Of a stretch of DNA of 64,000 nucleotides, positions 18,951 to 27,133 are shown in pieces (position 1 is the first letter of the stretch; the number at the start of each line of letters is the position of its first letter). A program made the position numbers and the translations under genes. Origin of the DNA: CADEEX01 sp964577955 (GTDB lineage: Bacteria; Acidobacteriota; Vicinamibacteria; Vicinamibacterales; CAVVIG01); NCBI GenBank assembly GCA_964577955.1, contig CAZOAZ010000030.1, forward strand, positions 13,843-77,842, written 5' to 3'. The notes beneath the pieces are model-generated. The model saw nothing but the letters and a program-made list of their open reading frames with translations. It searched no databases and was not told where the DNA came from.

Positions 18951-19658
18951 ATGCATCGTGAGACACATTCGGTCGTGGCGCGCCGCTCGTTTCTGGCTCG
19001 GCTCGGCGCCGGCGCGGCGGCTCTTGGCGCCGCGGTTGCGGCGGGAGGAGCGACCGCAGGCGCCCAGTCCGCGGCTGCACCGGCTGCGCCCTGGCAGCCC
19101 GCCCGGCACGCGGAAGACGACTGGTTCGAGCAGCCCGCCGCGAAACATCGCGTTTTCTTCGACACGACCACGCCCGACGGATTCGGTGAGGCGATCTTCT
19201 TCGCCAACAACACCTTCACGGGAAACCGGTCGGGATACGGTCTCACCGACGCCGACGTCGCCATCGTCATCTGCGCGCGTCACCAATCGACCCTGTTTGC
19301 GTACGACGAAGCGATGTGGGCGAAATACAGCGGCCCCTTCGCTGAACGGGCCAAGTTCAGCGATCCGAAGACCCAGCACCCGGCGACCATCAACGTATTC
19401 CAGGCGGCGGGTTACGGTGCGGCGCTCAACAACAACGGCGTCCTGCTCGACGCGATGCTGAAGCGCGGCGTGCGCCTCGCGGTGTGCGGGTTGTCGACAC
19501 GGGCGACCGCGTCGCTGATTGCCCAGCGCACCGGCGGGAAGGTCGAGGATGTGATCAAGGAACTGACCGAGCACCTGCTCCCCAACGCGCGCATTGTCCC
19601 GGCTGGAATCGTGGCCGTGAACCGCGCGCAGGAGCGCGGCTACTCGATCGTCGCGTAG
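18951..19658 (+). CDS. Tat-exported DsrE-like protein
   Basis: 235 residues. The N-terminus carries a Tat signal (ARRSFLARLGAG, then an Ala-rich helix to about residue 40). The mature part has the DsrE/DsrF-type alpha/beta fold with the characteristic end NARIVPAGIVAVNRAQERGYSIV, plus a nucleotide-free central region ADVAIVICARHQSTLFAYD. DsrE-like proteins relay sulfur or act as scaffolds, usually through one Cys. Here CARH and VCGLST each give a single Cys. It is divergent from the metal ABC genes and convergent with the exported methyltransferase, in a region with a YeeE sulfur transporter. Confidence 0.7.
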   Translation: MHRETHSVVARRSFLARLGAGAAALGAAVAAGGATAGAQSAAAPAAPWQPARHAEDDWFEQPAAKHRVFFDTTTPDGFGEAIFFANNTFTGNRSGYGLTDADVAIVICARHQSTLFAYDEAMWAKYSGPFAERAKFSDPKTQHPATINVFQAAGYGAALNNNGVLLDAMLKRGVRLAVCGLSTRATASLIAQRTGGKVEDVIKELTEHLLPNARIVPAGIVAVNRAQERGYSIVA

Positions 19659-19683
19659 GGCGGATCCGGCGTTGCGCGATGAA

Positions 19684-20865
19684 TCACCGCCTGCCGTACA
19701 CGAGGAAGATCTGCCGCGGCAGGAAATCGTGACTGGCCTGGCGCGCGAAACCGGCCTCTGCAAGTTCGGCATCGATCTGTTCCGGCGTCATCCGGAACTC
19801 TTCCGGCGGGCCAGACGGCGCGCCCTTTCGAAAATCGATGATCGCGAGGCGCGCGCCCGACTTCATCTGCGCCTTCAGCCCCGTGAAATACGCGACGCGG
19901 TTCGGGATGTGGTGGTAGGTGTCCACGATGAGGACGAGGTCGACCGCCTCGGGCAGATTGCTGCGGTCGGCACCGCCCCGCACCGCTGAGACATTTTTCA
20001 AGCCCTCTCGCATGGCCCGGCGCGTCACGTAGTCCACCATGGACTGTTCGATGTCCACCGCGTAGACCTTCGGGGCCGCGGGCGACTTCGCAAGCGGCAC
20101 CGTGAAATAGCCGGTCCCGGCGCCAATGTCCGCGACCACCTGTCCCGGTTTCAGCTGCAGCGCGTCAATGACTCGCGCCGGCAGCTGCCACGCGTCGCGG
20201 GCCGGGTCGTCGAAGCTCTTGGCCCATTCGTCGGCGTTGTCGAAACGCCGGTCGAAGTGGCCGGCATGCGGTGCCGCCGCGCCTTGGGTTGCGGTTTGTG
20301 ACGCGTGGCCGGGCATCTGCCCCGCGCCGCCCCCGATCGTGAGCGGATCGCCGGTCGCGTGTTCCGTAATCTGGTACTTCAGGAAGTCGTGGATCGCGGC
20401 GCGCCCCTCGGCGTTCGCGGTTGAGATCTGAACCAGTCCACCCCGTCCGGTTTCCTGGAACACGTAGGCGATCTCGCCCTTCAGACGCTGCATCACCGCC
20501 ACGCCGGCCGGGAATTCGCTGTGCGTCATGAGCGGCTTGCCGAAGTCGCCTTGCCCGAACGCGACGGCAATTTCACGGAGATGCGTCCGAATCAGGTTGC
20601 GGCTCGTCTGATCCGCCGGGTCATTGGCGTCGACGGCTATCGATCCGCCGTCGGCGGTCAAGACGAAATGATGCGTCGTCTTGTCCTGATCGAAGCCCAT
20701 GGCCAGGTTGCCGTGTGCCTTCGTCTCGGCATCCCTCTTCATCTGCGCCGCGTGTTCTTCGTGAGTCATGCCGGGGCGCATGGCGGTGTGCTGGGCGCGA
20801 ACCGGGGACGCGAGGGACAGGCCGACGAACGCCGTCGCGGCGATGTGACGAAGTGTTGGGGGCAT
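19684..20865 (-). CDS. Class I SAM methyltransferase with signal peptide and N-terminal extra domain
   Basis: 393 residues from the ATG at 20865, set by AGGA eight bases upstream. The first 23 residues form a clear signal peptide (ATAFVGLSLASPVRA). Residues about 30-190 form a separate domain with HHFVLTADGGSIAVDAND and LMTHSEFPAGVAVMQRLKG. From about residue 220 a class I methyltransferase follows: motif I VVADIGAGTGYFT, then KVYAVDIEQSMVDYV, DLVLIVDTYHHI and the closing AIIDFRKG. SAM is not known to occur in the periplasm, so an exported methyltransferase is odd. The protein may be tethered, may remain inside, or may use the fold for something else. Confidence 0.7.
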   Translation of the reverse strand: MPPTLRHIAATAFVGLSLASPVRAQHTAMRPGMTHEEHAAQMKRDAETKAHGNLAMGFDQDKTTHHFVLTADGGSIAVDANDPADQTSRNLIRTHLREIAVAFGQGDFGKPLMTHSEFPAGVAVMQRLKGEIAYVFQETGRGGLVQISTANAEGRAAIHDFLKYQITEHATGDPLTIGGGAGQMPGHASQTATQGAAAPHAGHFDRRFDNADEWAKSFDDPARDAWQLPARVIDALQLKPGQVVADIGAGTGYFTVPLAKSPAAPKVYAVDIEQSMVDYVTRRAMREGLKNVSAVRGGADRSNLPEAVDLVLIVDTYHHIPNRVAYFTGLKAQMKSGARLAIIDFRKGAPSGPPEEFRMTPEQIDAELAEAGFARQASHDFLPRQIFLVYGRR

Positions 20866-20938
20866 AATCACCATCCTAAGGCCTGAGAGACACTGGCCAA
20901 CAGGATTCACAAATGCGCCACCAGGTGACAGCGGGCCG

Positions 20939-22147
20939 ATGAGCACGATGCCCGAGGCGCGGCGTGCCAATGCGGCGGTCGTCGGGGCAGCGGCGACGCT
21001 GATCGTCGCGGGGGCGCTCTATTTGAGCGCGCTCGTGAACTGGCGGCATGCCGCGCTGTTCCTGGTCGGGACGTTCGCGGGGATGGTGCTCTACCATGCC
21101 GCCTTCGGCTTTACGTCGGCGTGGCGCGTATTCATCTCCGATCGCCGAAGCGCCGGCGTCCGCGCGCAGATGCTCATGCTGGCGATGGCGTGCGCGCTGT
21201 TCATCCCGCTTCTGTCTGCCCGCGGTCCCATCCTCGGGGTGACGCTCCGCGGCTCCCTGGCACCGGTCGGCGTGGCGGGACTGGTCGGCGCGTTCCTGTT
21301 CGGCCTCGGCATGCAACTGGGCGGAGGCTGTGCGTCGGGCACGTTGTACACGTCGGGCGGCGGCAATACCCGCATGCTGCTCGTCCTGGCCTTCTTCATC
21401 GTCGGGTCCGTCCTGGGAACGGCCCATGCGCCGTTCTGGGACGCCGCGCCATCGCTCGGGTCCGTCTCGCTCGTCGAGACGTGGGGTCCGGCGGGTGCGC
21501 TTCTGGCGAGCGCGGCGGTGTTTGCGTCGATCAGCGTCATCACCGCGCGGATGGAAGGGGCCCGCCATGGTCGCGTTGCGTCGATTCGTGCGCATGCGTC
21601 GAATCACGCCCGATGGTTGTTCGGCCCCTGGCCCTTGCTCTGGGGCGCGGTCGGTTTGGTGATCGTCAACCTTGCGACGCTGCTGCTCGCGGGGCGCCCT
21701 TGGGGTGTGACCTCGGCCTTTGCGCTCTGGGGAGCGAAGCTGGCGCAGGCGGCGGGCATCGACGTGATCGCGTGGCCGTACTGGGCGATTCCGGCGCGAG
21801 CCCAGTCGCTCGCGGCTCCGGTTCTGACGGACGTCACGACGGTGATGGATCTGGGCATCATGCTGGGCGCGCTCGCCGCCGCCGGCCTCGCCGGTCGGTT
21901 TGGTCCGGTGTGGCGAATTCCGGCGAGGTCGCTGGTCGCGGCGGTGGTCGGCGGTCTGCTCCTGGGTTATGGTGCGCGGCTCGCATCCGGCTGCAATATC
22001 GGCGCGTTCTTCAGTGGCGTCGCGTCCGGCAGCCTGCACGGCTGGGTCTGGTTCATCGCCGCGTTCGCCGGCACCATCGTCGGCACCCGGTTGCGTCCGC
22101 TGTGTGGGCTGGTCGTCGAGCGCACTGAGGCTCCCGCGGCCGCGTAG
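20939..22147 (+). CDS. YeeE/YedE family sulfur-compound transporter
   Basis: 402 residues with about nine to ten hydrophobic helices. Both signature Cys motifs of the family are present: LGGGCASGTLYTSGGG in the first half and LASGCNIGAFFSG in the second. In TsuA-type members these pass thiosulfate by hydrogen bonding to a line of Cys residues. Length and duplicated halves fit full-length YeeE rather than the half-size type. There is no TusA/SirA gene, but a DsrE-like protein and DUF2892 proteins lie nearby, which supports a sulfur role. It is divergent from the methyltransferase across 73 bp. Confidence 0.8.
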   Translation: MSTMPEARRANAAVVGAAATLIVAGALYLSALVNWRHAALFLVGTFAGMVLYHAAFGFTSAWRVFISDRRSAGVRAQMLMLAMACALFIPLLSARGPILGVTLRGSLAPVGVAGLVGAFLFGLGMQLGGGCASGTLYTSGGGNTRMLLVLAFFIVGSVLGTAHAPFWDAAPSLGSVSLVETWGPAGALLASAAVFASISVITARMEGARHGRVASIRAHASNHARWLFGPWPLLWGAVGLVIVNLATLLLAGRPWGVTSAFALWGAKLAQAAGIDVIAWPYWAIPARAQSLAAPVLTDVTTVMDLGIMLGALAAAGLAGRFGPVWRIPARSLVAAVVGGLLLGYGARLASGCNIGAFFSGVASGSLHGWVWFIAAFAGTIVGTRLRPLCGLVVERTEAPAAA

Positions 22148-22300
22148 TCCCGCTTCCCTCGAGTGTGGTGGCGTTGCTCTTGCTCTCCCGCAAGTGATCG
22201 TGTCGAGCCGGGGCTGGTCGGATGTCACCGAATGGTGGTCAACCGCATCTCCTGAACAAGTTCGTGGACAGGGCTGGCGCACCGTCAAAAGGAGATGGCG

Positions 22301-22495
22301 ATGGCTGTCAATGAAGCGACGTGGGACCGCGCCGCGCGCGGGTTGATGGGAAGCGCGATGATCTACTCGGGTTTCAGTGGGTTGGTCGTTGGCAACTGGG
22401 CGACGGCTCTCGAGGCGCTCGGGGTGGTTTTTGTGGTGACGGCCGCGATCGGCTGGTGCCCGGTCTACTCGCTGTTTCGGCTCAGCACGAAGTGA
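22301..22495 (+). CDS. Small DUF2892-type membrane protein
   Basis: 64 residues from the ATG at 22301; AAAAGGAG lies six bases upstream, so the ATG at 22295 is too close to it. Two helices (GLMGSAMIYSGFSGLVV and ALEALGVVFVVTAAIG) precede the family mark WCPVYSLFRLST. It resembles the first DUF2892 protein at 16629-16859, so the region has two paralogues. Position between the YeeE gene and the multicopper oxidase points to the same sulfur/metal unit. The 150 bp upstream hold no other gene. Confidence 0.7.
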   Translation: MAVNEATWDRAARGLMGSAMIYSGFSGLVVGNWATALEALGVVFVVTAAIGWCPVYSLFRLSTK

Positions 22496-22586
22496 ACGCG
22501 CAAGGGCTCGCGTTCGAGCCGTTTCCGGTGGGGGAATGTCCGCGTCGTTGCGGAAATTTCCTCTTCTGCGATCGTGATCTCTCGCC

Positions 22587-24158
22587 ATGACGCGACGTGA
22601 CGCGCTCCGCTCGATGGGCTTCGGCACTGTGGCCGTGGCCGCCTGGTGCTCGCCGTTCCGGCAGCTGCTGTCCGCGGCGCAGATCTCGTCGCCTGCACCA
22701 CGTCCCGCGTTTGTTCCGGATGTCGAACTGGCGCTCCGCGCCGCACCAGGCGAGTCGCAGATTCTCGCCGGAGCCGCGACGCGCGTGTGGCGTTTTACGG
22801 GCAGCGTGCTCACCGGTCCCGCGGAGAGCCTGCAAGCCGTTCCGGACTCGTACCTGGGCCCGGTCATCCGGTTGCGTCGTGGCCAGAAGGTGCGCGTCCG
22901 GTTCGTCAACCATCTCAACGAAGACTCAATCGTGCATTGGCACGGTCTGGATGTGCCTGAATCGGCCGACGGACATCCGCGGCGGGCGGTCGGGCCCGGG
23001 CGTGAGTACGTCTACGACTTCGAGGTGACGAATCGTGCCGGCACGTACTGGTACCACCCGCATCCGCACATGCGCACCGGCGCGCAGGCGTACCAGGGCA
23101 TGGCCGGACTGCTGCTCGTGAGCGATCCCGAAGAGGACGCGCTGGCCCTTCCCTCGGGTGACGCGGAGATTCTCTGCGTGCTGCAGGATCGCCGGTTCGA
23201 CGCCCGCAACCAGCTGCGGTTTCACGGCGGCAGCATGATGGAGATGATGAACGGGTTTCTCGGCGATCGCGTGCTGGTGAACGGCCAGCCGCAGCCGACG
23301 AAAGAGGTGGACGCCGCTTGGCATCGGGTCCGTGTGTTGAACGGCTCGAATGCGCGGATTTACAAGCTGGCCTGGAGCCGCGGAATGCCTATGGTGGTGG
23401 TCGGCGGCGACGGAGGATTGCTGGAGCGCGCGCAGCGCCAATCCGTGGTGACGCTGGCGCCCGGACAACGCGCGGACCTGTTGCTCGATCTGAGCGCACT
23501 GGCCCCAGGCACTGAGGTGCATCTCGAGAGCCAGGCGTTTCCGGAAGCCGACGCGGGCGTGCCCATGATGGGGATGAGAGGCATGAGAGGCATGAGAGGC
23601 GGGCGCGGCCGGATGGCCGCGGATCCGAGTGCCCCGAATGGCACGCCGTTCCGGTTGATGACGCTGCGCACCCGCGCGAGGCGCGGACCGTCGTTCCGCA
23701 TGCCCGATCGCCTCTCGACGTTTGGCGCGATCTGGGCGTCCCGAACCGGCGCACCGATCCGGCGCATCCCGCTCGCGTTTCAGCGGATGGAATGGATGCT
23801 CGATGGCCGCACGTTTTCGATGAACGACGTTGCACCTGAGGAAACCGTCGCCGCGGGTTCAACCCACGTCTGGGAGTTCGTGAATCTCGAAGACCAGATG
23901 ATGGGCATGCAGGCCGCCCACCCCATTCACTTGCACGGCCGCCAGTTTCGAGTCGTCGGCCGAAGCGGGGGACGCGCGGCGAACGCGCTGCGCGCTGGCC
24001 TGGTGGATTCCGGATGGACCGATACCGTCCTGGTGCTGCCGGGAGAAACCGTTCGCGTGCAGGTGACATTCACGCACCACCCGGGGACCTATCTCTATCA
24101 CTGCCACATCCTCGAGCATGAAGACATGGGGATGATGCGCAACTTCCGAGTCACATAG
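22587..24158 (+). CDS. Multicopper oxidase with Met-rich loop
   Basis: 523 residues. A twin-Arg-like leader (TRRDALRSMGFG) suggests folded export with copper. All four copper motifs are present: IVHWHGLDVP (about residue 117), WYHPHPHM (about 152), HPIHLHG (about 445) and HCHILEHEDMGMM (about 505), giving type 1, 2 and 3 sites with Met as the likely axial type 1 ligand. Between domains two and three a Met/Arg/Gly loop (MMGMRGMRGMRGGRGRM, about 326-342) resembles the Met-rich cuprous-oxidase insert of CueO. Likely activity is Cu(I) oxidation in the periplasm, with laccase-type phenol oxidation as the alternative. Confidence 0.88.
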   Translation: MTRRDALRSMGFGTVAVAAWCSPFRQLLSAAQISSPAPRPAFVPDVELALRAAPGESQILAGAATRVWRFTGSVLTGPAESLQAVPDSYLGPVIRLRRGQKVRVRFVNHLNEDSIVHWHGLDVPESADGHPRRAVGPGREYVYDFEVTNRAGTYWYHPHPHMRTGAQAYQGMAGLLLVSDPEEDALALPSGDAEILCVLQDRRFDARNQLRFHGGSMMEMMNGFLGDRVLVNGQPQPTKEVDAAWHRVRVLNGSNARIYKLAWSRGMPMVVVGGDGGLLERAQRQSVVTLAPGQRADLLLDLSALAPGTEVHLESQAFPEADAGVPMMGMRGMRGMRGGRGRMAADPSAPNGTPFRLMTLRTRARRGPSFRMPDRLSTFGAIWASRTGAPIRRIPLAFQRMEWMLDGRTFSMNDVAPEETVAAGSTHVWEFVNLEDQMMGMQAAHPIHLHGRQFRVVGRSGGRAANALRAGLVDSGWTDTVLVLPGETVRVQVTFTHHPGTYLYHCHILEHEDMGMMRNFRVT

Positions 24159-24230
24159 CGCGTGTCAGATTGATCGCGGGATTCACGGGGACGCGGCGCC
24201 GGCGCCGAACGAGAGTCGCGAGTGGGCGCG

Positions 24231-24779
24231 ATGTGGCAGAATCGCGCCGTGGACTTCGCGGGTGAACTGGACGCCGTCCGGGCGTTCTTGACCCAGGAGG
24301 GATATCGCCTCGCGGTCATTGGCGGCGTAGCGCTTGCCGCGTACGGACACCCGCGGATGACGCTCGACCTGGACCTTGTGACGGAGGCGGCGGCTCAGGA
24401 CACGCTCGTCGCTTTCATGGAGTCGCGGGATTTCGTCACGCTGCATCGCTCGGCGGGTTACTCGAACCACCAGCATCACGATCGGGACCGGGGGCGAGTG
24501 GACTTCATGTACGTGCGCGACCGAACCGCCGAACGGCTGTTCGCATCCGTCAGAGCGCTGCCTGGTCCGGGGGGGCGTGGCATCCTGGTGCCGAAGCCCG
24601 AGCACTTGATCGCGATGAAAGTGCAGGCGACCCGTGATGCGCCTGAACGCGCGGGGCAGGACATGGTTGATGTCGCCTACCTGCTGCAGGTCGAGGGCGT
24701 CGATCGTGCCGAAGTTCGCGGGTACTTCATGCGTGCCGGTCTCGAGGAGCGTTGGAATGAGCTTGCCCGGGCCATCTGA
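24231..24779 (+). CDS. AbiEii-like nucleotidyltransferase
   Basis: 182 residues. The opening RLAVIGGVALAAYGHPRMTLDLDLV is the GG-x-A plus hG-R-x-T-x-D-x-D core of minimal nucleotidyltransferases, the family of AbiEii toxins and MenT. Two Asp of LDLDL should bind Mg-NTP. Further conserved parts include GRVDFMYV (third acidic residue) and LVPKPEHLIAMKVQA, whose Lys helps bind nucleotide. Such enzymes can act as toxins that add nucleotides to tRNA ends. It overlaps by 23 bp a small protein gene (24757-24978), which would suit a toxin-antitoxin pair, though known antitoxins mostly precede the toxin. Confidence 0.7.
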   Translation: MWQNRAVDFAGELDAVRAFLTQEGYRLAVIGGVALAAYGHPRMTLDLDLVTEAAAQDTLVAFMESRDFVTLHRSAGYSNHQHHDRDRGRVDFMYVRDRTAERLFASVRALPGPGGRGILVPKPEHLIAMKVQATRDAPERAGQDMVDVAYLLQVEGVDRAEVRGYFMRAGLEERWNELARAI

Positions 24780-24978
24780 TTCGGACGCCATCGACCTCGA
24801 ACGTGACGTGCCGACGACCGTCGAGGACGTCGCGGTGCTGCGACGACTGCGGCGTGAGACGCCGTCGTGGTTCTCGTTGACGCCCGCGGAGATCGAGGCC
24901 TTGATTCCTGAAGGCGCGCTCGAGCGGCGCCCGCCGATCCGATCCGACGCGCAACCCTTCACGCTGCCGCCGGCCTAA
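24757..24978 (+). CDS. Small partner of the nucleotidyltransferase
   Basis: 73 residues from the ATG at 24757, with GGAGC seven bases before it, inside the 3' end of the nucleotidyltransferase gene. It is charged and soluble: VEDVAVLRRLRRETPSWFSLTPAEIEALIPEGALERRPP. It is not a recognised antitoxin family. Overlap means translation is coupled to the upstream gene. The last codons and TAA lie inside a CCGGC hairpin repeat (24969-24985), so its natural end may have been altered. Confidence 0.55.
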   Translation: MSLPGPSDSDAIDLERDVPTTVEDVAVLRRLRRETPSWFSLTPAEIEALIPEGALERRPPIRSDAQPFTLPPA

Positions 24979-24985
24979 AGCCGGC
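24969..24985. repeat. CCGGCTAAAGCCGG-type hairpin repeat, copy 2
   Basis: GCCGGC-CTAAA-GCCGGC forms a perfect 6-bp stem. Its TAA is the stop codon of the small protein at 24757-24978. It is related to the units at 5232-5251 and 50148-50163. Confidence 0.55.
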
Positions 24986-25022
24986 CTAAGGCAGGAATCG
25001 ATGCGTCCCGCGTCCGTGCGGG

Positions 25023-25679
25023 TTACGAACGGCGGCGATAGCGACGAGCTGCGGCGCCAACGAGACCGGTGCCAAGCAGCACGATCGACACCGGTTCAGG
25101 CACTTCCGCAGCGGTCAGGTCAGTCGCGAACGCGACTTCGCCGATGTTGACGTTGTTGCCGCCGTAAATTGAGTTGACCTGCAGGCGGACGAACTGACTC
25201 GCTGCTGACACGCCGAACACCTGCGCCCCGAGTCCGATTGCCGCGTTGAAGTTGCCAAGATTGGTGACGCCCGTGGTAAAGGACGCATCTGGCGCAGCGA
25301 AGAGGCTGAAGCTATTCACGGCGTTGGTATTGTCCTGCGTCCAGAGGACAAAATTCAGCAACTGGTAGACGCTACCGAGATCGAAGTCGAGAGATCCCAA
25401 AACAGGTCCGGTGCCGCCGGCCCAGGCGTTGGAGCTGCCATTGAAGGCGTGTGTTGGACCGCTGCCGATGTACGTGGCGAAGTCGGTGACGCCGCTCGTA
25501 AAGGCGGCGCTCAATCCGGTTTGGTCAATCAGCAGAGCCGTCGAACCACCCGCAGTGCCCATCGTGTTCCCGATCACGGCTGTCGGGGACGTGATGCTGG
25601 ACGCGAGCGCGCCCGCTGGTACCAGGGTCGCGATCGCGAACATGGCGGGAAGTGTCAATTTCACCAGTCGATTTTGCAT
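25023..25679 (-). CDS. PEP-CTERM sorted exported protein
   Basis: 218 residues from the ATG at 25679, set by GAGGAG five bases upstream. A signal peptide ends near GALASS. The C-terminus is a textbook PEP-CTERM signal: VPEPVSIVLLGTGLVG followed by AARRYRRRS, which an exosortase cleaves to attach the protein to exopolysaccharide. The mature part is a beta-rich Asn/Gly/Ser-rich domain with LGSLDFDLGSVYQLLNFVLW and FVRLQVNSIYGGNNVNIGEVAF, like discoidin-type carbohydrate-binding jelly rolls. No exosortase gene is in the window, so it must lie elsewhere. Confidence 0.85.
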   Translation of the reverse strand: MQNRLVKLTLPAMFAIATLVPAGALASSITSPTAVIGNTMGTAGGSTALLIDQTGLSAAFTSGVTDFATYIGSGPTHAFNGSSNAWAGGTGPVLGSLDFDLGSVYQLLNFVLWTQDNTNAVNSFSLFAAPDASFTTGVTNLGNFNAAIGLGAQVFGVSAASQFVRLQVNSIYGGNNVNIGEVAFATDLTAAEVPEPVSIVLLGTGLVGAAARRYRRRS

Positions 25680-25824
25680 GTGCACTCCTCGTTGGTTCCG
25701 AAAGGGCAGACAAATGGTCGCGGTTTCGCCGTCAACCGCTCGCAGGAGAACGAGAATTGCTCACGAATCGCTTGACCGCCGGAGATTCGGCGAGGCCTCT
25801 GCAAGACGACTGCCGTCTTTTGAA

Positions 25825-26634
25825 ATGCCGTGCCATTTCGCGCGCTTTTCGATCGTTCTCTTCGCGGCCTGCCTGGCGTGGCGGTGCAGCGGTTCGCCCA
25901 CCGACCCCTCGTCGTTTCCGATCAGCTGCGACTACCAGTCGGCGGTCTCGTCGTCTCACTGCGGCTGCGCGGTGAGCGTGCCGTTCGACGCCGCGGCGCC
26001 CGGTATCGTCGATCTGTGGCCCTTCGGCGTGCACGCGCAGTCCGGACACATCGAGGGGCATCGCGGCCTGGATCTGGGGTCGACGAGTCCGACGATCGTC
26101 ACCTCGCCGGTGGACGGGACGGTGGCGTCCATCGACAACTCGCAGGACAGTTCCGGCACCATGGTCCTCGAATTCGGTACCGTGGCGAGGTTCACGACGA
26201 TTACCGCGGACTGCGGACTCCGCGTGAAATTCATTCCGCTGTTGCTCGATGCGGGCATCGTCGCGGGCACCAGGGTGAGCCGAGGCCAGCGTCTGGGCAC
26301 GCTGGCGGAACTCACGCCGGCTTACAGTGGACCCGGCCGCTGGTCCACGCATTTCGAGATCGACGCCAGGGCGCCGTCGTCGGATCCGGCCTTGTACGCG
26401 GTGTGTCCGGCGGATTTGATCGCAACGGCGGAGGCCGCCGCGCTGTCAGGGCTCGTGAACCGCTCCACGTATCCGGAGCGGTTTGCCAGAACCGTCGGTA
26501 TCACGTGTGACAACGGCGGCACGTTGAACATGACGTTTCCGGCAGAAAACCTGCTCTGCAATCCGCGGCTCGACGCGACCTCGCGCAGCCGGCTGGCCGG
26601 TTGTGTACCCTCGCGGGCGTCACAGATTTGGTGA
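25825..26634 (+). CDS. M23 peptidase-like lipoprotein with altered active site
   Basis: 269 residues from the ATG at 25825. An N-terminal hydrophobic segment with FAAC suggests a lipoprotein. The core follows the M23/LytM fold: HIEGHRGLDLGS supplies H-x3-D zinc ligands, then TIVTSPVDGTVASIDNS and GTVARFTTITADCG. The second motif, normally H-x-H in 'HLHFEI', reads STHFEIDAR, so its first His is Thr. Enzyme activity on peptidoglycan peptides is therefore doubtful; inactive LytM proteins usually activate amidases or bind the wall. Many Cys (CDYQ, HCGCA, CG, VCPAD, TCDNG, LLCN, GCV) suggest disulfides outside the cytoplasm. Confidence 0.65.
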   Translation: MPCHFARFSIVLFAACLAWRCSGSPTDPSSFPISCDYQSAVSSSHCGCAVSVPFDAAAPGIVDLWPFGVHAQSGHIEGHRGLDLGSTSPTIVTSPVDGTVASIDNSQDSSGTMVLEFGTVARFTTITADCGLRVKFIPLLLDAGIVAGTRVSRGQRLGTLAELTPAYSGPGRWSTHFEIDARAPSSDPALYAVCPADLIATAEAAALSGLVNRSTYPERFARTVGITCDNGGTLNMTFPAENLLCNPRLDATSRSRLAGCVPSRASQIW

Positions 26635-26668
26635 CGACCGACGGTGACGGCGATATCCTCTTCCAACG

Positions 26669-26791
26669 ATGACCGGGACGAGTGTGGGAATTGTCGCGGC
26701 GGCGGTGGTGATTCTGGTCGCGGCGGCTCTCGGTGGCGTGGCGGCGGTGCGGGCGCTGCGCGGCTATGTCCGCGCGCTGTGGCCACACTAA
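26669..26791 (+). CDS. 40-residue single-helix membrane protein
   Basis: The ATG at 26669 begins MTGTSVGIVAAAVVILVAAALG, a classic transmembrane helix, then a basic tail RALRGYVRALWPH and TAA. It starts 35 bp after the M23-like gene and may be co-transcribed. No family is recognised. Hydrophobicity plus a positive tail is what a real small membrane protein would show, but no strong ribosome binding site is seen. Confidence 0.4.
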   Translation: MTGTSVGIVAAAVVILVAAALGGVAAVRALRGYVRALWPH

Positions 26792-27133
26792 CGCCGTTCG
26801 CGACCGCTTGCGACGCCCGACCTGCTCCTGAATGAGCGCCATCGACTGCGGGATGGAGTACCTGCCGCGCGCGGTCGCCTACGCCAAGCGGTGCGCGTTG
26901 GTCGAAGGCGCGGCTCGTCCGCGAGGCGCTTCGCGCCTGACCCGGTGCCGCGGTTCTCTGTGGTAGGGCATCAGTCCGGACGCTCCCCGGCTATGTCCGT
27001 TCGGTCTGGTCAGATTAGAGCGTTTCCAGGTGCGACAGAACAGGACTGCAGAGTCCATGATAGGATTCACGACCGATCCTGGGCGGTTTGGGCTATCGGC
27101 CCATCGACTAGAGACTTTGCGAGGTTTGACATC
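26792..27133. other. Gene-poor stretch before the peptide cluster
   Basis: 342 bp with no convincing gene. A 44-codon frame from 26833 has no family match. AGGCGC-TTC-GCGCCT near 26923-26938 is a short hairpin. The last 70 bp must hold the promoter and the ribosome binding site (GAGG at 27121-27124) of the peptide gene at 27134. Confidence 0.4.

Noticed and set aside
23563..23613. The MRGMRG repeats in the multicopper oxidase as slippage damage
   Set aside because: The frame is intact and Met-rich loops at this place are known in cuprous oxidases, so it is more likely functional.
27125..27130. TTGACA as a -35 box for the peptide cluster
   Set aside because: It lies only four bases before the peptide's ATG, so it cannot be that gene's promoter; no matching -10 box was found.
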